A stretch of 48,584 nt of DNA from a virus, in IMG/VR virus record IMGVR_UViG_3300032334_001302, positions 1 through 48,584 of that record. One strand, given 5' to 3'. Positions 15,239-24,114 of the stretch are shown in pieces (within the stretch, counting starts at the first letter, position 1; the number at the start of each line of letters is the position of its first letter). The notes under the pieces were generated by a model. It was not told the origin of the DNA. It worked only from the letters and a program-made list of their open reading frames with translations, and made no database searches. Position numbers and translations under genes: made by a program.

Positions 15239-15887
15239 AACCTTGATTTGCTCCATTAATATACGAACCAGATGTTGTAGTTCCAACCTCAGGTTGATAA
15301 TATTTTAAGAAATCTAGTTTTAAATACTCATTTAACCCAAAAAATTTATTTTTAAATACAACTAATTCGGTTGCATTTTTATTTACTTGAGCTACTTGTT
15401 GTTTATCTCCTGTCAACTGCCAATCAATAAAAAATGGTTGATACAATTGCCATAGTATTTGAGAGTCTTTAGCTAATAACTTATCAAATTGTTCTTGGTT
15501 TATTTCAATATATTGGTATTCATTTGTTTTTTTACAAAAGAATCTTCTAAATTCCCCTGCCTGGTAGTCTGGTTGGGTTGGGATAAGAGGATTATATAAT
15601 GGAATAAAGGATGGTGGGGGTGTTGGTTTATTTGTTATGTAACTATATATAGGATCTATTACTATAACAGCAGATTCTGTGGATGTTGATATATTAGTAA
15701 CAGTAATATCTGCTTCTATAGAAGTTAATTCTTCATTAGGTCTATCATCTTGGTTTCTTCCAGTAAAATATTTTCCTGTTGAAACTTTAAAGTAATACCC
15801 AATATATTCTTGTTTATTATTAACATAGGCAAATTCCTTACCGTTAGTATATAGATTAGGGGTGATTTGAGATTTTGGAAAATACAT
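15204..15887 (-). CDS. probable tail/baseplate-associated protein, 227 aa
   Basis: Unrecognised by name, but the opening (FPKSQITPNLYTNGKEF, then YIGYYFKVSTGKYFTGRN) is a pattern I associate with structural proteins beside the baseplate genes of T4-like Bacteroidetes phages. The middle is Pro-rich (NKPTPPPSFIPLYNP). The C-terminus reaches 35 bases into the polymerase gene. It follows the big hub protein by three bases, so it belongs to the tail operon, and the polymerase may be read through from here. Function is inferred from position only. Confidence 0.65.
   Translation of the reverse strand: MYFPKSQITPNLYTNGKEFAYVNNKQEYIGYYFKVSTGKYFTGRNQDDRPNEELTSIEADITVTNISTSTESAVIVIDPIYSYITNKPTPPPSFIPLYNPLIPTQPDYQAGEFRRFFCKKTNEYQYIEINQEQFDKLLAKDSQILWQLYQPFFIDWQLTGDKQQVAQVNKNATELVVFKNKFFGLNEYLKLDFLKYYQPEVGTTTSGSYINGANQGYVLDNRDGRIT
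15258..15268 (-). promoter_or_regulatory. GTTCGTATATT element before DNA polymerase
   Basis: Gene-sense GTTCGTATATT, 20 bases before the chosen polymerase ATG and inside the end of the 227-residue gene. It is identical to the element before the 76-residue gene, consistent with a promoter for replication genes embedded in the tail operon. Confidence 0.35.
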
Positions 15888-15890
15888 ATT

Positions 15891-18800
15891 TTATGCTATT
15901 ATTTCAGGTAAGTTTTTAACAAAGAAATCTACTTTACCTAAACCTTCTTGAAAAATATCTCCATTAGTACTAGTTCCTAATCCAGCATTAAATCTTACAT
16001 AAGTAAAATTAGATGCTTCTTGTGTTTGAGGTTTAACTAATGAATTTTTACTATTTAGAAAAAACAAAGCAGTAAAGTGAGCTGCTATTTTATATATTCC
16101 TCCATCTTCCTGGTTTAATAGATCAGGGTTAGTTACTATATCTACTTTTCCGACTTTAGAGCCATATTTAATATAAAGTTTATTATATGTTTCATAACTA
16201 CCTTTAAAGGTTAGTTGATTAAAACCTCTTCCTCTATATTTGTACCCATCTCCAGGTGTAGTATTTCCATATAATCCTTTTGGATTTTTTTTACCAACCC
16301 CATAAATAAGATCATAAAATTTTACATTATTTTTAGCTAAAGTTTCTAATTCGGTTGCTTTATTAGGTGGGTAGTAATTTTTTCCTCCTAACCATCCCCA
16401 TATAGAAACTAACCTACTGTATTTTGTACCTCCATAACCAAATTCATTTTTAGGTATAAAACCGGATTCTTTTGAAACCACACCTAAAATAGATCTAGCT
16501 TCTATATCAGCAAACCCATATGATATTAAAGTATCATATAAATAAATAGCATTATTTTTTTGTTTTTGACTTAAATTTCCCCATGTAGTACCGTTAGTGG
16601 GTTGTGTACCTCTACTTGCATTTCTAGATGCTTGAGAAATAGCACTTTGACCAATTGATGAACCATATGGATTTTTAGGAATAGCCATTGACTCTAAAGT
16701 AGTAATCCATTGATTACCATCAATAGTATTTGAAATACCTTTAATGATAAATTCTAGTGAATTTGGATAATTGGAAGGCAAATACTCAGTATCAATAATA
16801 TATTTTTGATAAACTTTCATTCCCGAAAGTCCATCCATTGTTACTGATAAATCAAAGGGTAAAAATCCAGCATTTGGAGAGGCAGCGTTCGGATTCTTTA
16901 ATTTACCATCAGCCTCTTTTTCTAGTATTGCTCCTTGAGTTTGTTTTGCTTGATCATATTCAAAAAGGGTAGTAATAGTATTTGAAAAAGCATGCATTGC
17001 TTCCCAATTTAATTTTGGGTAACTAATCCCATTATAAGAACCTATTTCTTTTAAAAATGTATTAAAATCATTTATAGGACCAGCATAATCTTGTTCAAGT
17101 GAAGAGGATGAAGGAACTTGAGTTTTATTTTCTCCTGGAGTTGAAAGATCGGGTTTGAACCTGTCTTTTAGGCCATTATTCATTCTTGAAAGAGCTGTTG
17201 CATCTTGACCAACAACATAACCATTTTGTGTAGCACCTACTGTAATCATAGTTGCTAGATTTGATGGAATAGTTGTTGTAAAATTTAGGTCCCTAATAAA
17301 TCCACCTGTTGAGGTTCCATTTTTATCAAAATAGTATCCTTGGACATCAAATTTTGCTAATTTTGTAGATTTTTTTAAACCATCTAAAATACTATCTTTA
17401 TTAGGAAGAACAACCTCATCTAAAATTTTAATTTCATTGGTTTCAGAATCTACTACAGGAGCTAACTTATTAAAACCCCCAGTAGATGTATTCCATCCAT
17501 TACATAAACATTCTAATAAATCAAACAATGAAACTTTATTATCTTTAGCATTTTTTAAACTTTCCATTTGTTGCAAAATCCAAGACATACTAAAATAAGC
17601 ATTCATTATGTAACCATAACGATTATCACCTACTTTGAAAGTAAATTGATCGGCATCATTAGCAAATACTGAATAATTTTTATCTGCGAAATTATATTGA
17701 GTACGAAATAAACATACACCCGGATTAGCACTTATTTGTCTTCCTAATAAATAAATTATATTTTCCTTAACGTTATTGTTTATTTTTAATAATTTTATTT
17801 GAGTTGTAATACCAGCATTACCTGTGTCTACATTATATATAAGATTTTTTTCAATCCACTTTAAAAACCAACCAAATTTAATATAATATTGTGTAATACT
17901 AGATTTACCTTCATAAATTTGTTTAAAAAAAGCAACATTACTAGTAGAATCCCCTCCATTATATTCTAAATCAGGTTCAATAAGTACAGATATTCCATCT
18001 TTACCACTACCTAAAGGAGATAATAATTGTTGATATTTATAAAACATTTTACCAACATCATGAATATTAGCAAAATCTTTAATTACTGTTTCGGGGGTGG
18101 GTGTAGGTGCTGAACCGGTAATAGGGGTTGTTGGGGTATTTGTGCTGCCAACAGGTAAAAGAGCATTTGTTTTAAGTGATTCGATTACATCACCCATACT
18201 AATTATTTTTAAAGTAATTTCATATGTTAACTCTTTGGTAAAATTCCAGGAAAAGTTAACTACTTTACCTATAAGAGCATCGTAATTACCACAAGAAGCT
18301 AATCTTTTGTCTTGAATAATTTGACTATAAGTGTTATAGTCTATTTTACCTAATAAAAAATCATCAGCTAAACTATAAGGATTATCAACTATATACTTAT
18401 TATCATTATCAAAATAAGAACTATTACCCCATTCCAATAACATAGAAAATCCTAAACGCATATACAACAAATCAATAATATCAAACTGTTGTCTGTTATT
18501 TGCTTGAATTTTTACTTCAGCTGTTTTTAATGAACCACGAGTTTCAGTTTTAATAGATGCTGATTTAATGCCAGGCATAGGACGTAAACCATAATCAGTT
18601 CCTCCCATTCCATAAGCATAATAATTTGAAGTATTTGGAATAGGTCTTCCACCAATAGTATTTAAACCATCCCAAACCCCATATCGTTGATATGTTTCTA
18701 ATCTGCCTTTATCAGGAGATTCATTTGTAGTACCATTAAATAAAACATATTCTTGAGCTAAGTTAGAACCACCAACCCCAAACCCACCTCTAATGTTATT

Positions 18801-18962
18801 ATCTATTAAATCAACAGATGATACTAATTTTACCCAACCAGTTCTGGCTTCTAAATAGGATAATTCTTCATTAGTTCTATTTACAGAACCATATACTTTT
18901 TGACGTTGGTCAATTTGTTTGATTATAACTTCGTTAAAACCTTCTCCTACTATATTAGACAT
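15891..18962 (-). CDS. baseplate hub / tail lysozyme-type protein, 1023 aa
   Basis: Large protein at the end of the tail operon. Roughly the last 235 residues form a lysozyme/GH19-chitinase-like domain: SILGVVSKESGFIP carries a candidate catalytic Glu, and YRGRGFNQLTFKGSYE matches the conserved YRGRG.QLT motif of GH19-related endolysins. A Ser/Gly/Thr linker (about residues 775-795) separates it from the N-terminal part, which includes an aromatic, structural-looking region (AYGMGGTDYGLRPMPG). T4 makes its hub from gp27 and the lysozyme gp5; here both roles may be in one chain. It likely helps the tail tip cross peptidoglycan. Confidence 0.75.
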   Translation of the reverse strand: MSNIVGEGFNEVIIKQIDQRQKVYGSVNRTNEELSYLEARTGWVKLVSSVDLIDNNIRGGFGVGGSNLAQEYVLFNGTTNESPDKGRLETYQRYGVWDGLNTIGGRPIPNTSNYYAYGMGGTDYGLRPMPGIKSASIKTETRGSLKTAEVKIQANNRQQFDIIDLLYMRLGFSMLLEWGNSSYFDNDNKYIVDNPYSLADDFLLGKIDYNTYSQIIQDKRLASCGNYDALIGKVVNFSWNFTKELTYEITLKIISMGDVIESLKTNALLPVGSTNTPTTPITGSAPTPTPETVIKDFANIHDVGKMFYKYQQLLSPLGSGKDGISVLIEPDLEYNGGDSTSNVAFFKQIYEGKSSITQYYIKFGWFLKWIEKNLIYNVDTGNAGITTQIKLLKINNNVKENIIYLLGRQISANPGVCLFRTQYNFADKNYSVFANDADQFTFKVGDNRYGYIMNAYFSMSWILQQMESLKNAKDNKVSLFDLLECLCNGWNTSTGGFNKLAPVVDSETNEIKILDEVVLPNKDSILDGLKKSTKLAKFDVQGYYFDKNGTSTGGFIRDLNFTTTIPSNLATMITVGATQNGYVVGQDATALSRMNNGLKDRFKPDLSTPGENKTQVPSSSSLEQDYAGPINDFNTFLKEIGSYNGISYPKLNWEAMHAFSNTITTLFEYDQAKQTQGAILEKEADGKLKNPNAASPNAGFLPFDLSVTMDGLSGMKVYQKYIIDTEYLPSNYPNSLEFIIKGISNTIDGNQWITTLESMAIPKNPYGSSIGQSAISQASRNASRGTQPTNGTTWGNLSQKQKNNAIYLYDTLISYGFADIEARSILGVVSKESGFIPKNEFGYGGTKYSRLVSIWGWLGGKNYYPPNKATELETLAKNNVKFYDLIYGVGKKNPKGLYGNTTPGDGYKYRGRGFNQLTFKGSYETYNKLYIKYGSKVGKVDIVTNPDLLNQEDGGIYKIAAHFTALFFLNSKNSLVKPQTQEASNFTYVRFNAGLGTSTNGDIFQEGLGKVDFFVKNLPEIIA

Positions 18963-18964
18963 AA

Positions 18965-19288
18965 TTAGGCGTTTATTGCGTTAAAGTTTCTTATTATATT
19001 AGTATAATTTGAAGGAATACGAATCTGGATTCCTTCAGGTATTACTAGACTATTTTGTGGTAAACTTACTAATGTTCCTGCTCCTGCATTGCCTGTATTT
19101 GCTATAGAAATGACCCACCATAAAGAACTATCACCATAATATTGTTGTGCTAAAACATCAAAACGATCTCCTTGAGTAGTGTAAACGTAAATGTCGTTTG
19201 GAGATAAAGGTACCTCAGGATAACGAGAAGTTACATAGACATCTTTTCCATTAATTTTTGTTTTTGGTATGTTTTGATATCTGTTCAT
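18965..19288 (-). CDS. LysM-like baseplate wedge protein (gp53-like), 107 aa
   Basis: Small tail protein with a LysM-like segment: DIYVYTTQGDRFDVLAQQYY, then DSSLWWVISIANTG and LVIPEGIQIRIP. The order 'promise of low spacing, D..LA..YYGD..LWW.I...N' is the hallmark of gp53-type baseplate proteins and the short LysM tail proteins of contractile phages. Its ATG overlaps the upstream stop by one base (TAATG), so it is coupled to the 583-residue gene. The role is assembly of baseplate wedges or hub. Confidence 0.72.
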   Translation of the reverse strand: MNRYQNIPKTKINGKDVYVTSRYPEVPLSPNDIYVYTTQGDRFDVLAQQYYGDSSLWWVISIANTGNAGAGTLVSLPQNSLVIPEGIQIRIPSNYTNIIRNFNAINA

Positions 19289-21039
19289 TAACTATTATAA
19301 TTTGTTTGATTAGCATTAGTTCCATTAGCTAAAGCTATAAAACGTTCAGGACCATCAGTTATTGTCATACCAGTACCTGCCCCTTGAGTATTAACAGCAT
19401 TAGTGCTAAAAGTATTATCTTGAAGTTGTGGTTTGAATTGTTGGATGGGGGTAAAGCTGAATCCAGATACTCGAATAATATGAGGTAATTCTTTAACTGA
19501 ACCGTCTTGTCCACTAATGGCACCTATTCCAATTTCCCAAGGTGTATCCTCTTGAATATCATAAGTTAAACTAGTTATAAATCCAGGTTGTTCATATAAG
19601 TAACCTCCAATTGTTAATTGTACTAAATTACCTCTCATATAACCATTAGGACTATAATCTGGTGCTAATGTTGAGGCAAGATAATTTAATTTTTTATACA
19701 TTGGAATAAGTTCCTCTTTTGATTGAGCAGCTACGGTCCACGATAATGAAATTTGTCTAGTAAACCCACCATAGGTGTAAAAATTTTCACCTCTACCTAA
19801 ATATTGAAAAGAATTCCAACTAGCATTATATGAATCCGATATAGGACCCAAAAATGCTCTAAAATGCATAAATGTTTTAAAATTAGGTTGATCATTATCT
19901 ATAACAGCAATTCTAAATTTACATAAATCATTTACTGGATTATTTCCATCATTGTCTTCTCTTAAAACGGTTTCGCTTCTATATACTGGAATGGATGTAA
20001 TTTTGTCTAAGCCTGTATTATATGAACCTAAGTTTGTGTTTACTGAGCCATAATAAGAATCTCCATCAGGTGTAGTAACTCCATCGGAATAAACAGCATA
20101 GCTTTTACCTGAACGTTGTCCTGGATCTCCTAGATTTACTCTATTTTCTATGTTTGCTCTGCTATAGTCAGGAGCATAAGGTGTAGCTCCACTTTCTAAA
20201 GCACGATCTTTATTTATTCCTTCTAAATTTCTTCTTAATACTGCTCTAAAATCTTGAGCTTTAGGTGAACCAATACCAAAGTCTTCAATTGCTTTTGGTT
20301 GCGATTCTAACAACTCAGAACTATAAGCAAAATCATTTTGACCTACTGATGTTGCTGAAGTAGTGAAACTAGTAGCTCTTGGAGAAAATGTTAATGGAGT
20401 TTGAGATGTTAGAGAATATCTTATACCTGTGTTTCCTACTCCTAATCTAGAGCCAGGACCACCAGTATAAGTCATTACGTTTATTCCGTTATTAAGAACT
20501 ACTTTATTACCATCAAAATTAATAGATCTTCCTTGATATGAACCTCTTAATAGTTCGGCTAGTCTGTTTTCTTCTACTGGTTGGGATGGTTTAACTTTAA
20601 CACCGTATAAGTTTATGTTATTAGCATAAGCTCCTGTGTCTGCAAACGGGTTAATGCCTTGTTTGTTTAAATGGTTACCAAACGCTATTAGACCGGCTTC
20701 TGCTAATGTGTTTAGTGGAGAATATATACCCTCATTTAAAACACCACTTGTTTGAGTACGAACAGCTGTACGGGACAACAACTGTTGTTTTGCTATAAAA
20801 AGTAATCCGTTTGGTGATTTAGTATCAGCAAACATTTTACCTAAACGTTTAATATCCTCTAAAGAATCTGTTATAGCATTAACTCCACCTCTTAATAAAA
20901 AATCAGTTGTACCTATATTAGGACCTATCCTATCAGGAATGTCTGTGGTAATATATGGTTGTCCACTATTAGCACCTCCAGTCCTGTCGTTCCCATATCT
21001 TAGGGACTTAAGGTCAGTTTTTAGGTTTATTAAGCCCAT
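19288..21039 (-). CDS. baseplate / tail-tube initiator protein, 583 aa
   Basis: Probable structural protein of the baseplate-tube junction. The C-terminal third is globular (FMHFRAFLGPISDSYNASW, RISLSWTVAAQS-like, then NYLASTLAPDYSPNGYMRG and YEQPGFITSLTYDIQ). This type of segment is seen in tube-initiator proteins of the gp48/gp54 kind and in LysM-linked tail proteins. The first 300 residues are Gly/Asn/Thr rich and of unknown fold. It is coupled by one-base overlaps (TAATG) to genes on both sides. Exact T4 equivalent uncertain. Confidence 0.6.
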   Translation of the reverse strand: MGLINLKTDLKSLRYGNDRTGGANSGQPYITTDIPDRIGPNIGTTDFLLRGGVNAITDSLEDIKRLGKMFADTKSPNGLLFIAKQQLLSRTAVRTQTSGVLNEGIYSPLNTLAEAGLIAFGNHLNKQGINPFADTGAYANNINLYGVKVKPSQPVEENRLAELLRGSYQGRSINFDGNKVVLNNGINVMTYTGGPGSRLGVGNTGIRYSLTSQTPLTFSPRATSFTTSATSVGQNDFAYSSELLESQPKAIEDFGIGSPKAQDFRAVLRRNLEGINKDRALESGATPYAPDYSRANIENRVNLGDPGQRSGKSYAVYSDGVTTPDGDSYYGSVNTNLGSYNTGLDKITSIPVYRSETVLREDNDGNNPVNDLCKFRIAVIDNDQPNFKTFMHFRAFLGPISDSYNASWNSFQYLGRGENFYTYGGFTRQISLSWTVAAQSKEELIPMYKKLNYLASTLAPDYSPNGYMRGNLVQLTIGGYLYEQPGFITSLTYDIQEDTPWEIGIGAISGQDGSVKELPHIIRVSGFSFTPIQQFKPQLQDNTFSTNAVNTQGAGTGMTITDGPERFIALANGTNANQTNYNS

Positions 21040-21374
21040 TATTTAGGTAAGTTATCTAAATAAGGTAATTTTCCATTTACTTTAGGTGTTAAACCATTTA
21101 AATCTAATTGAGAAACAGCTAAATCAGTAGCATAATTTGATTTTTTATCATAAATTTTAGGTTGTTTACCATCTAAATCTAATTGTGATTTTGCTAAATC
21201 TGTTAAATAATTTGATTGTTGGTCATAAGCTAAGGGTTGTTTACCATCTAAATCTAAATTAGAGGTAGCTAATCCTTTCTGGTATTGAGAAGTACCATTA
21301 TATTTTGTAGGTGTACTTCCATCAAATGATGTTAATTGTGAACCTGCTGTTTGTAATTTATCTAATAGTCCCAT
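21039..21374 (-). CDS. repeat protein of the baseplate operon, 111 aa
   Basis: Consists largely of three to four imperfect 24-residue repeats with the core SNY.TDLA.SQLDLDGKQP. The first is degenerate (SQYQKGLATSNLDLDGKQP) and the last ends in LNGLTPKVNGK. Each unit looks like a short helix followed by a turn. It lies between the tape measure and the 583-residue protein, and its stop overlaps the next ATG. No family recognised. A tail-associated linker or assembly role is plausible from position. Confidence 0.7.
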   Translation of the reverse strand: MGLLDKLQTAGSQLTSFDGSTPTKYNGTSQYQKGLATSNLDLDGKQPLAYDQQSNYLTDLAKSQLDLDGKQPKIYDKKSNYATDLAVSQLDLNGLTPKVNGKLPYLDNLPK

Positions 21375-21387
21375 AGTTGTATTTTGT

Positions 21388-21397
21388 TATAAATATT
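21388..21397 (-). promoter_or_regulatory. late-promoter-like motif of the baseplate operon
   Basis: Gene-sense AATATTTATA followed by ACAAAAT, 13 bases before the ATG of the 111-residue gene. The extension ACAAAA is shared with the motif in front of the tape measure. Confidence 0.5.
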
Positions 21398-21401
21398 AAA
21401 G

Positions 21402-23810
21402 TTATTGAACTCTGTAAGTGCTTACATTCATTGCTGTACCTACTTTAGTTCCATCTAAGTATACATTTCCCCCTTGTTTAATAGTAGTTATAAGTTCATC
21501 TAATTTGGCATAAAATTTATCAAGGGGAATTACTGCTTCTGCTCCAGCTTCACCAACAATTGCTCTAGTAGAACTAGTAACAATACCTCCTGTAGCCATC
21601 TTTTTAGGAGGTGCAACTTCTGAACTTTTCTTAACATCTCTAGCCATCAAAGCAGCATCTATGCCTATTGAAGCTGCAGTACCAGCCCCTGGAATTGTAC
21701 CTGCTAATCCGGAAGCTACTTCTCCAGCTGCTCCTAATAAGTCTCCATCAGCTAAACGACTTAAACCAAATCCAATTCCGGCTAAGGCACCAATTATTGG
21801 AATTTTTTTAAGTAAAGATTTACCTAATGTTTTAGTACCTGCTTTTGCTACTGATTTTGCTGCTGTAGCTGATCCTGCCTTAACTGCTGCTTGCGCTGCT
21901 GCTCCTGATACTGTTTTACCAGTTGCTTTCATAGTAGCGGTAAGAACTTTTTCTGATGACTTAGCTCCAATACCTAAATATTTAGCTACACTTTTAGAAG
22001 CTCCTGATAGTCCTTGGAATATTTTTAGTAATCCCTTAAATTGCCTAACAATGGAAATAACACCTAATGTACCTAAAATAGCAGCAAATGCTGTTGCGTG
22101 ATTATTAATGAATCCAAATACTTTATTAACTACATCTAATAAAGGTGCTAATTTATTAAAAGCTTCAACTGTTTTTTGAGCTGCTAAAGCTTGCATTTCT
22201 GCTATACTTTTATTATCTAATTGAGTAATTTTTTCATCACTACCTAATTTATTAATGATTTTTTGTCTTATTACCTCAGCATCAGCAAATTTACCTTGTT
22301 TTTCTAATGCTTTTACTTGTTCATATTCTTTTTTTACTGCTGTATCTAAATCTTTAGCATTAGAAGCACCAAATGCAGATAGGGCTTTTTGTTCTAAAAG
22401 CATTTCAGACATATCTTCACGACTCATTCCTAAAGATTTAGCAATAGCTTCTTGTTGGATTCGGTTCATTTTACCGAATTTTTCCTGAGTAATGTTTTGT
22501 TTAGTTAATTCTTTAGATAAACCAGCCAAATCATTATTTAAAGCTAATCTTCTAGCATCTTCTAAATTTAATTCTTGGCCTGTTAATAATTCGGCTTCCA
22601 TCTCAGCAGCAATAGAAGATTCAAAATTTAATAAACTATCTGCTATTTTATCAACTTGACCTAAAGATAAACCAAGTTTTTTAGATTCAATAACCGCTTG
22701 TGCTAAATTTTTTCCTGTTCCTAATGTAGATATTTTTACAGATGCACTAGCGTTAGCAACATCTTTAGTAATAGCTTTATAATCAATTGATGTTTTATTT
22801 AAAGCATTACTTAATACAACTCTACCTCGTATATCATTACCTAATTTTTTAGCATCTTGACCTGTTGCTAGTGTAAATTTAGCAAATTTAGCAGATTCAT
22901 CAGCTGATAGTCCTAAAAATTTCTGTTGTAGTGCTATTTCTTCAGTAAGTTCAGGTGCTAATTTTCCAACAGCACCCATACTTTGGGCAAAACCCATAGT
23001 ATATTGTTCTAATTCTTTAGCAGTAAAAGAACCCTTACCTAAAGAAAAAGATAAATTAATAAACTCTTGATCTAAATCTCTAGCTTCTTGTTTACTAAGA
23101 TTTAAATTTCTAGCTAATGAAGTTGTACGTTCAGAAAGATCATTAACTCCTTTTATAGCAAACCCAATTCCTAAAGCTCCTAAACCTTTTACACCTAAAT
23201 TTGCTAACTCTTTGGCTCCAGCTTTAAAAGCACTTCCACCCTCAGAAGCGGCAGCACGAGCAGCATCGGATGCTTTTTGAAAATCTTTTAATACATTACT
23301 AATGACAGGTATGTCTTTAGTAAGATCAGCCATCCCATCAAAAAATCTCGTTTGATTATTTAACTTTTCAAACTGATTTGTGATTTTTTCTGCTGATTTT
23401 GCTTGTTCACGTAATTTATCAGCACCATCTTCATAGGCTCTAGCTACTTTATATGCTTCTTTTGCTTGGGCTTTAGAAAAAAAAACGGATTCTTGTCTTA
23501 ATCGTGTTGCTTTGGCTTCTAACTTAGTAGCTTCTTCAGTAGCTTTACGGACTTTTTCCTGAAATGATGCTTGTTGTTTTTTAGAGGCTAGTGTTTTAGA
23601 ATCAACTTTAGAGATAGAGTCACCTAAGGCATTGGCTGCACTAAATCCTTCTTTAAATGCTTTTACACTTTCTCCCGTTAATTCACTAACTTTTTGTAAT
23701 GAAGAATTAATACTTTTACCGATAGAATCTAAATCATTAACTAAACCAATTGATTCTGATCTAATTTTTTTGATTTCTCCTTCGTTTAATTCTCCTACTT
23801 TTTTAGCCAT
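21402..23810 (-). CDS. tail tape measure protein, 802 aa
   Basis: Sets tail length and is carried inside the tube. Residues 1-200 are coiled-coil (Lys/Glu/Ala heptads such as KVRKATEEATKLEAKATRL). A central alpha-helical region contains AAAILGTLGVISIV, and an Ala/Gly-rich hydrophobic segment lies near residues 680-750 (IPIIGALAGIGFGLSRL). The C-terminal motif MATGGIVTSSTRAIVGEAG, then AVIPLDKF, is the GGIV/GEAGPEAVIPL signature of many tape measures. It follows the chaperone pair, as expected. Confidence 0.87.
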   Translation of the reverse strand: MAKKVGELNEGEIKKIRSESIGLVNDLDSIGKSINSSLQKVSELTGESVKAFKEGFSAANALGDSISKVDSKTLASKKQQASFQEKVRKATEEATKLEAKATRLRQESVFFSKAQAKEAYKVARAYEDGADKLREQAKSAEKITNQFEKLNNQTRFFDGMADLTKDIPVISNVLKDFQKASDAARAAASEGGSAFKAGAKELANLGVKGLGALGIGFAIKGVNDLSERTTSLARNLNLSKQEARDLDQEFINLSFSLGKGSFTAKELEQYTMGFAQSMGAVGKLAPELTEEIALQQKFLGLSADESAKFAKFTLATGQDAKKLGNDIRGRVVLSNALNKTSIDYKAITKDVANASASVKISTLGTGKNLAQAVIESKKLGLSLGQVDKIADSLLNFESSIAAEMEAELLTGQELNLEDARRLALNNDLAGLSKELTKQNITQEKFGKMNRIQQEAIAKSLGMSREDMSEMLLEQKALSAFGASNAKDLDTAVKKEYEQVKALEKQGKFADAEVIRQKIINKLGSDEKITQLDNKSIAEMQALAAQKTVEAFNKLAPLLDVVNKVFGFINNHATAFAAILGTLGVISIVRQFKGLLKIFQGLSGASKSVAKYLGIGAKSSEKVLTATMKATGKTVSGAAAQAAVKAGSATAAKSVAKAGTKTLGKSLLKKIPIIGALAGIGFGLSRLADGDLLGAAGEVASGLAGTIPGAGTAASIGIDAALMARDVKKSSEVAPPKKMATGGIVTSSTRAIVGEAGAEAVIPLDKFYAKLDELITTIKQGGNVYLDGTKVGTAMNVSTYRVQ

Positions 23811-23826
23811 TAGTTAAATGTTTTGT

Positions 23827-23836
23827 TATAAATATT
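23827..23836 (-). promoter_or_regulatory. late-promoter-like motif before the tape measure gene
   Basis: Gene-sense AATATTTATA followed by ACAAAAC, 16 bases before the ATG. It starts four bases behind a terminator-like hairpin, so termination and re-initiation are directly adjacent. Confidence 0.5.
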
Positions 23837-23840
23837 AAAA

Positions 23841-23860
23841 GGCATCATTTTTTAGATGCC
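23841..23860 (-). terminator. terminator hairpin over the stop of the chaperone extension
   Basis: GGCATC pairs with GATGCC around an eight-base A/T loop, followed in gene sense by TTTTAATATTT. The stem contains the last codons and TGA of the gp51-like frame, which supports that frame being translated and ending here. Confidence 0.6.
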
Positions 23861-24114
23861 TTTGTAATATAAGATGGAGGTGTAATTGGTTTTGAAGTTC
23901 CTGCTGATTTTAAAGCATTAATAGATTCTTGAACTACATCTGATTTATTTTGATCATTAGAATTTTCATAAAATTCATTTATTTTATTAAATGTAAAATT
24001 TCGTAACCAAATAGGCATATTATATATAGTTTCCCATGTATAACCACCTTTACCATGAAATACTATATCATGTATTTGGTTAAAAACTGATAGTCTATAA
24101 TTAGGCGTCAGGCC
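23845..24114 (-). CDS. gp51: gp51-like chaperone segment, expressed by +1 (or -2) frameshift
   Basis: An 89-codon open frame directly downstream of and overlapping the end of the gp26-like gene, with no ATG, GTG or TTG near its beginning. It encodes GLTPNYRLSVFNQIHDIVF, then GGYTWETIYNMPIWLRNFTF and a polar tail. The IHEIVY.G.GGY...YNMPIWLR pattern is one I know from short gp51/tail-chaperone proteins of T4-like phages, and T4 has gene 51 right after gene 26. Entering this frame from the gp26 frame at the T7 run by a +1 (or -2) slip would give a 332-residue fusion, like the G-GT chaperones of lambda. A CTG start at codon 2 is the alternative. Confidence 0.7.
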   Translation of the reverse strand, partial: GLTPNYRLSVFNQIHDIVFHGKGGYTWETIYNMPIWLRNFTFNKINEFYENSNDQNKSDVVQESINALKSAGTSKPITPPSYITKASKK

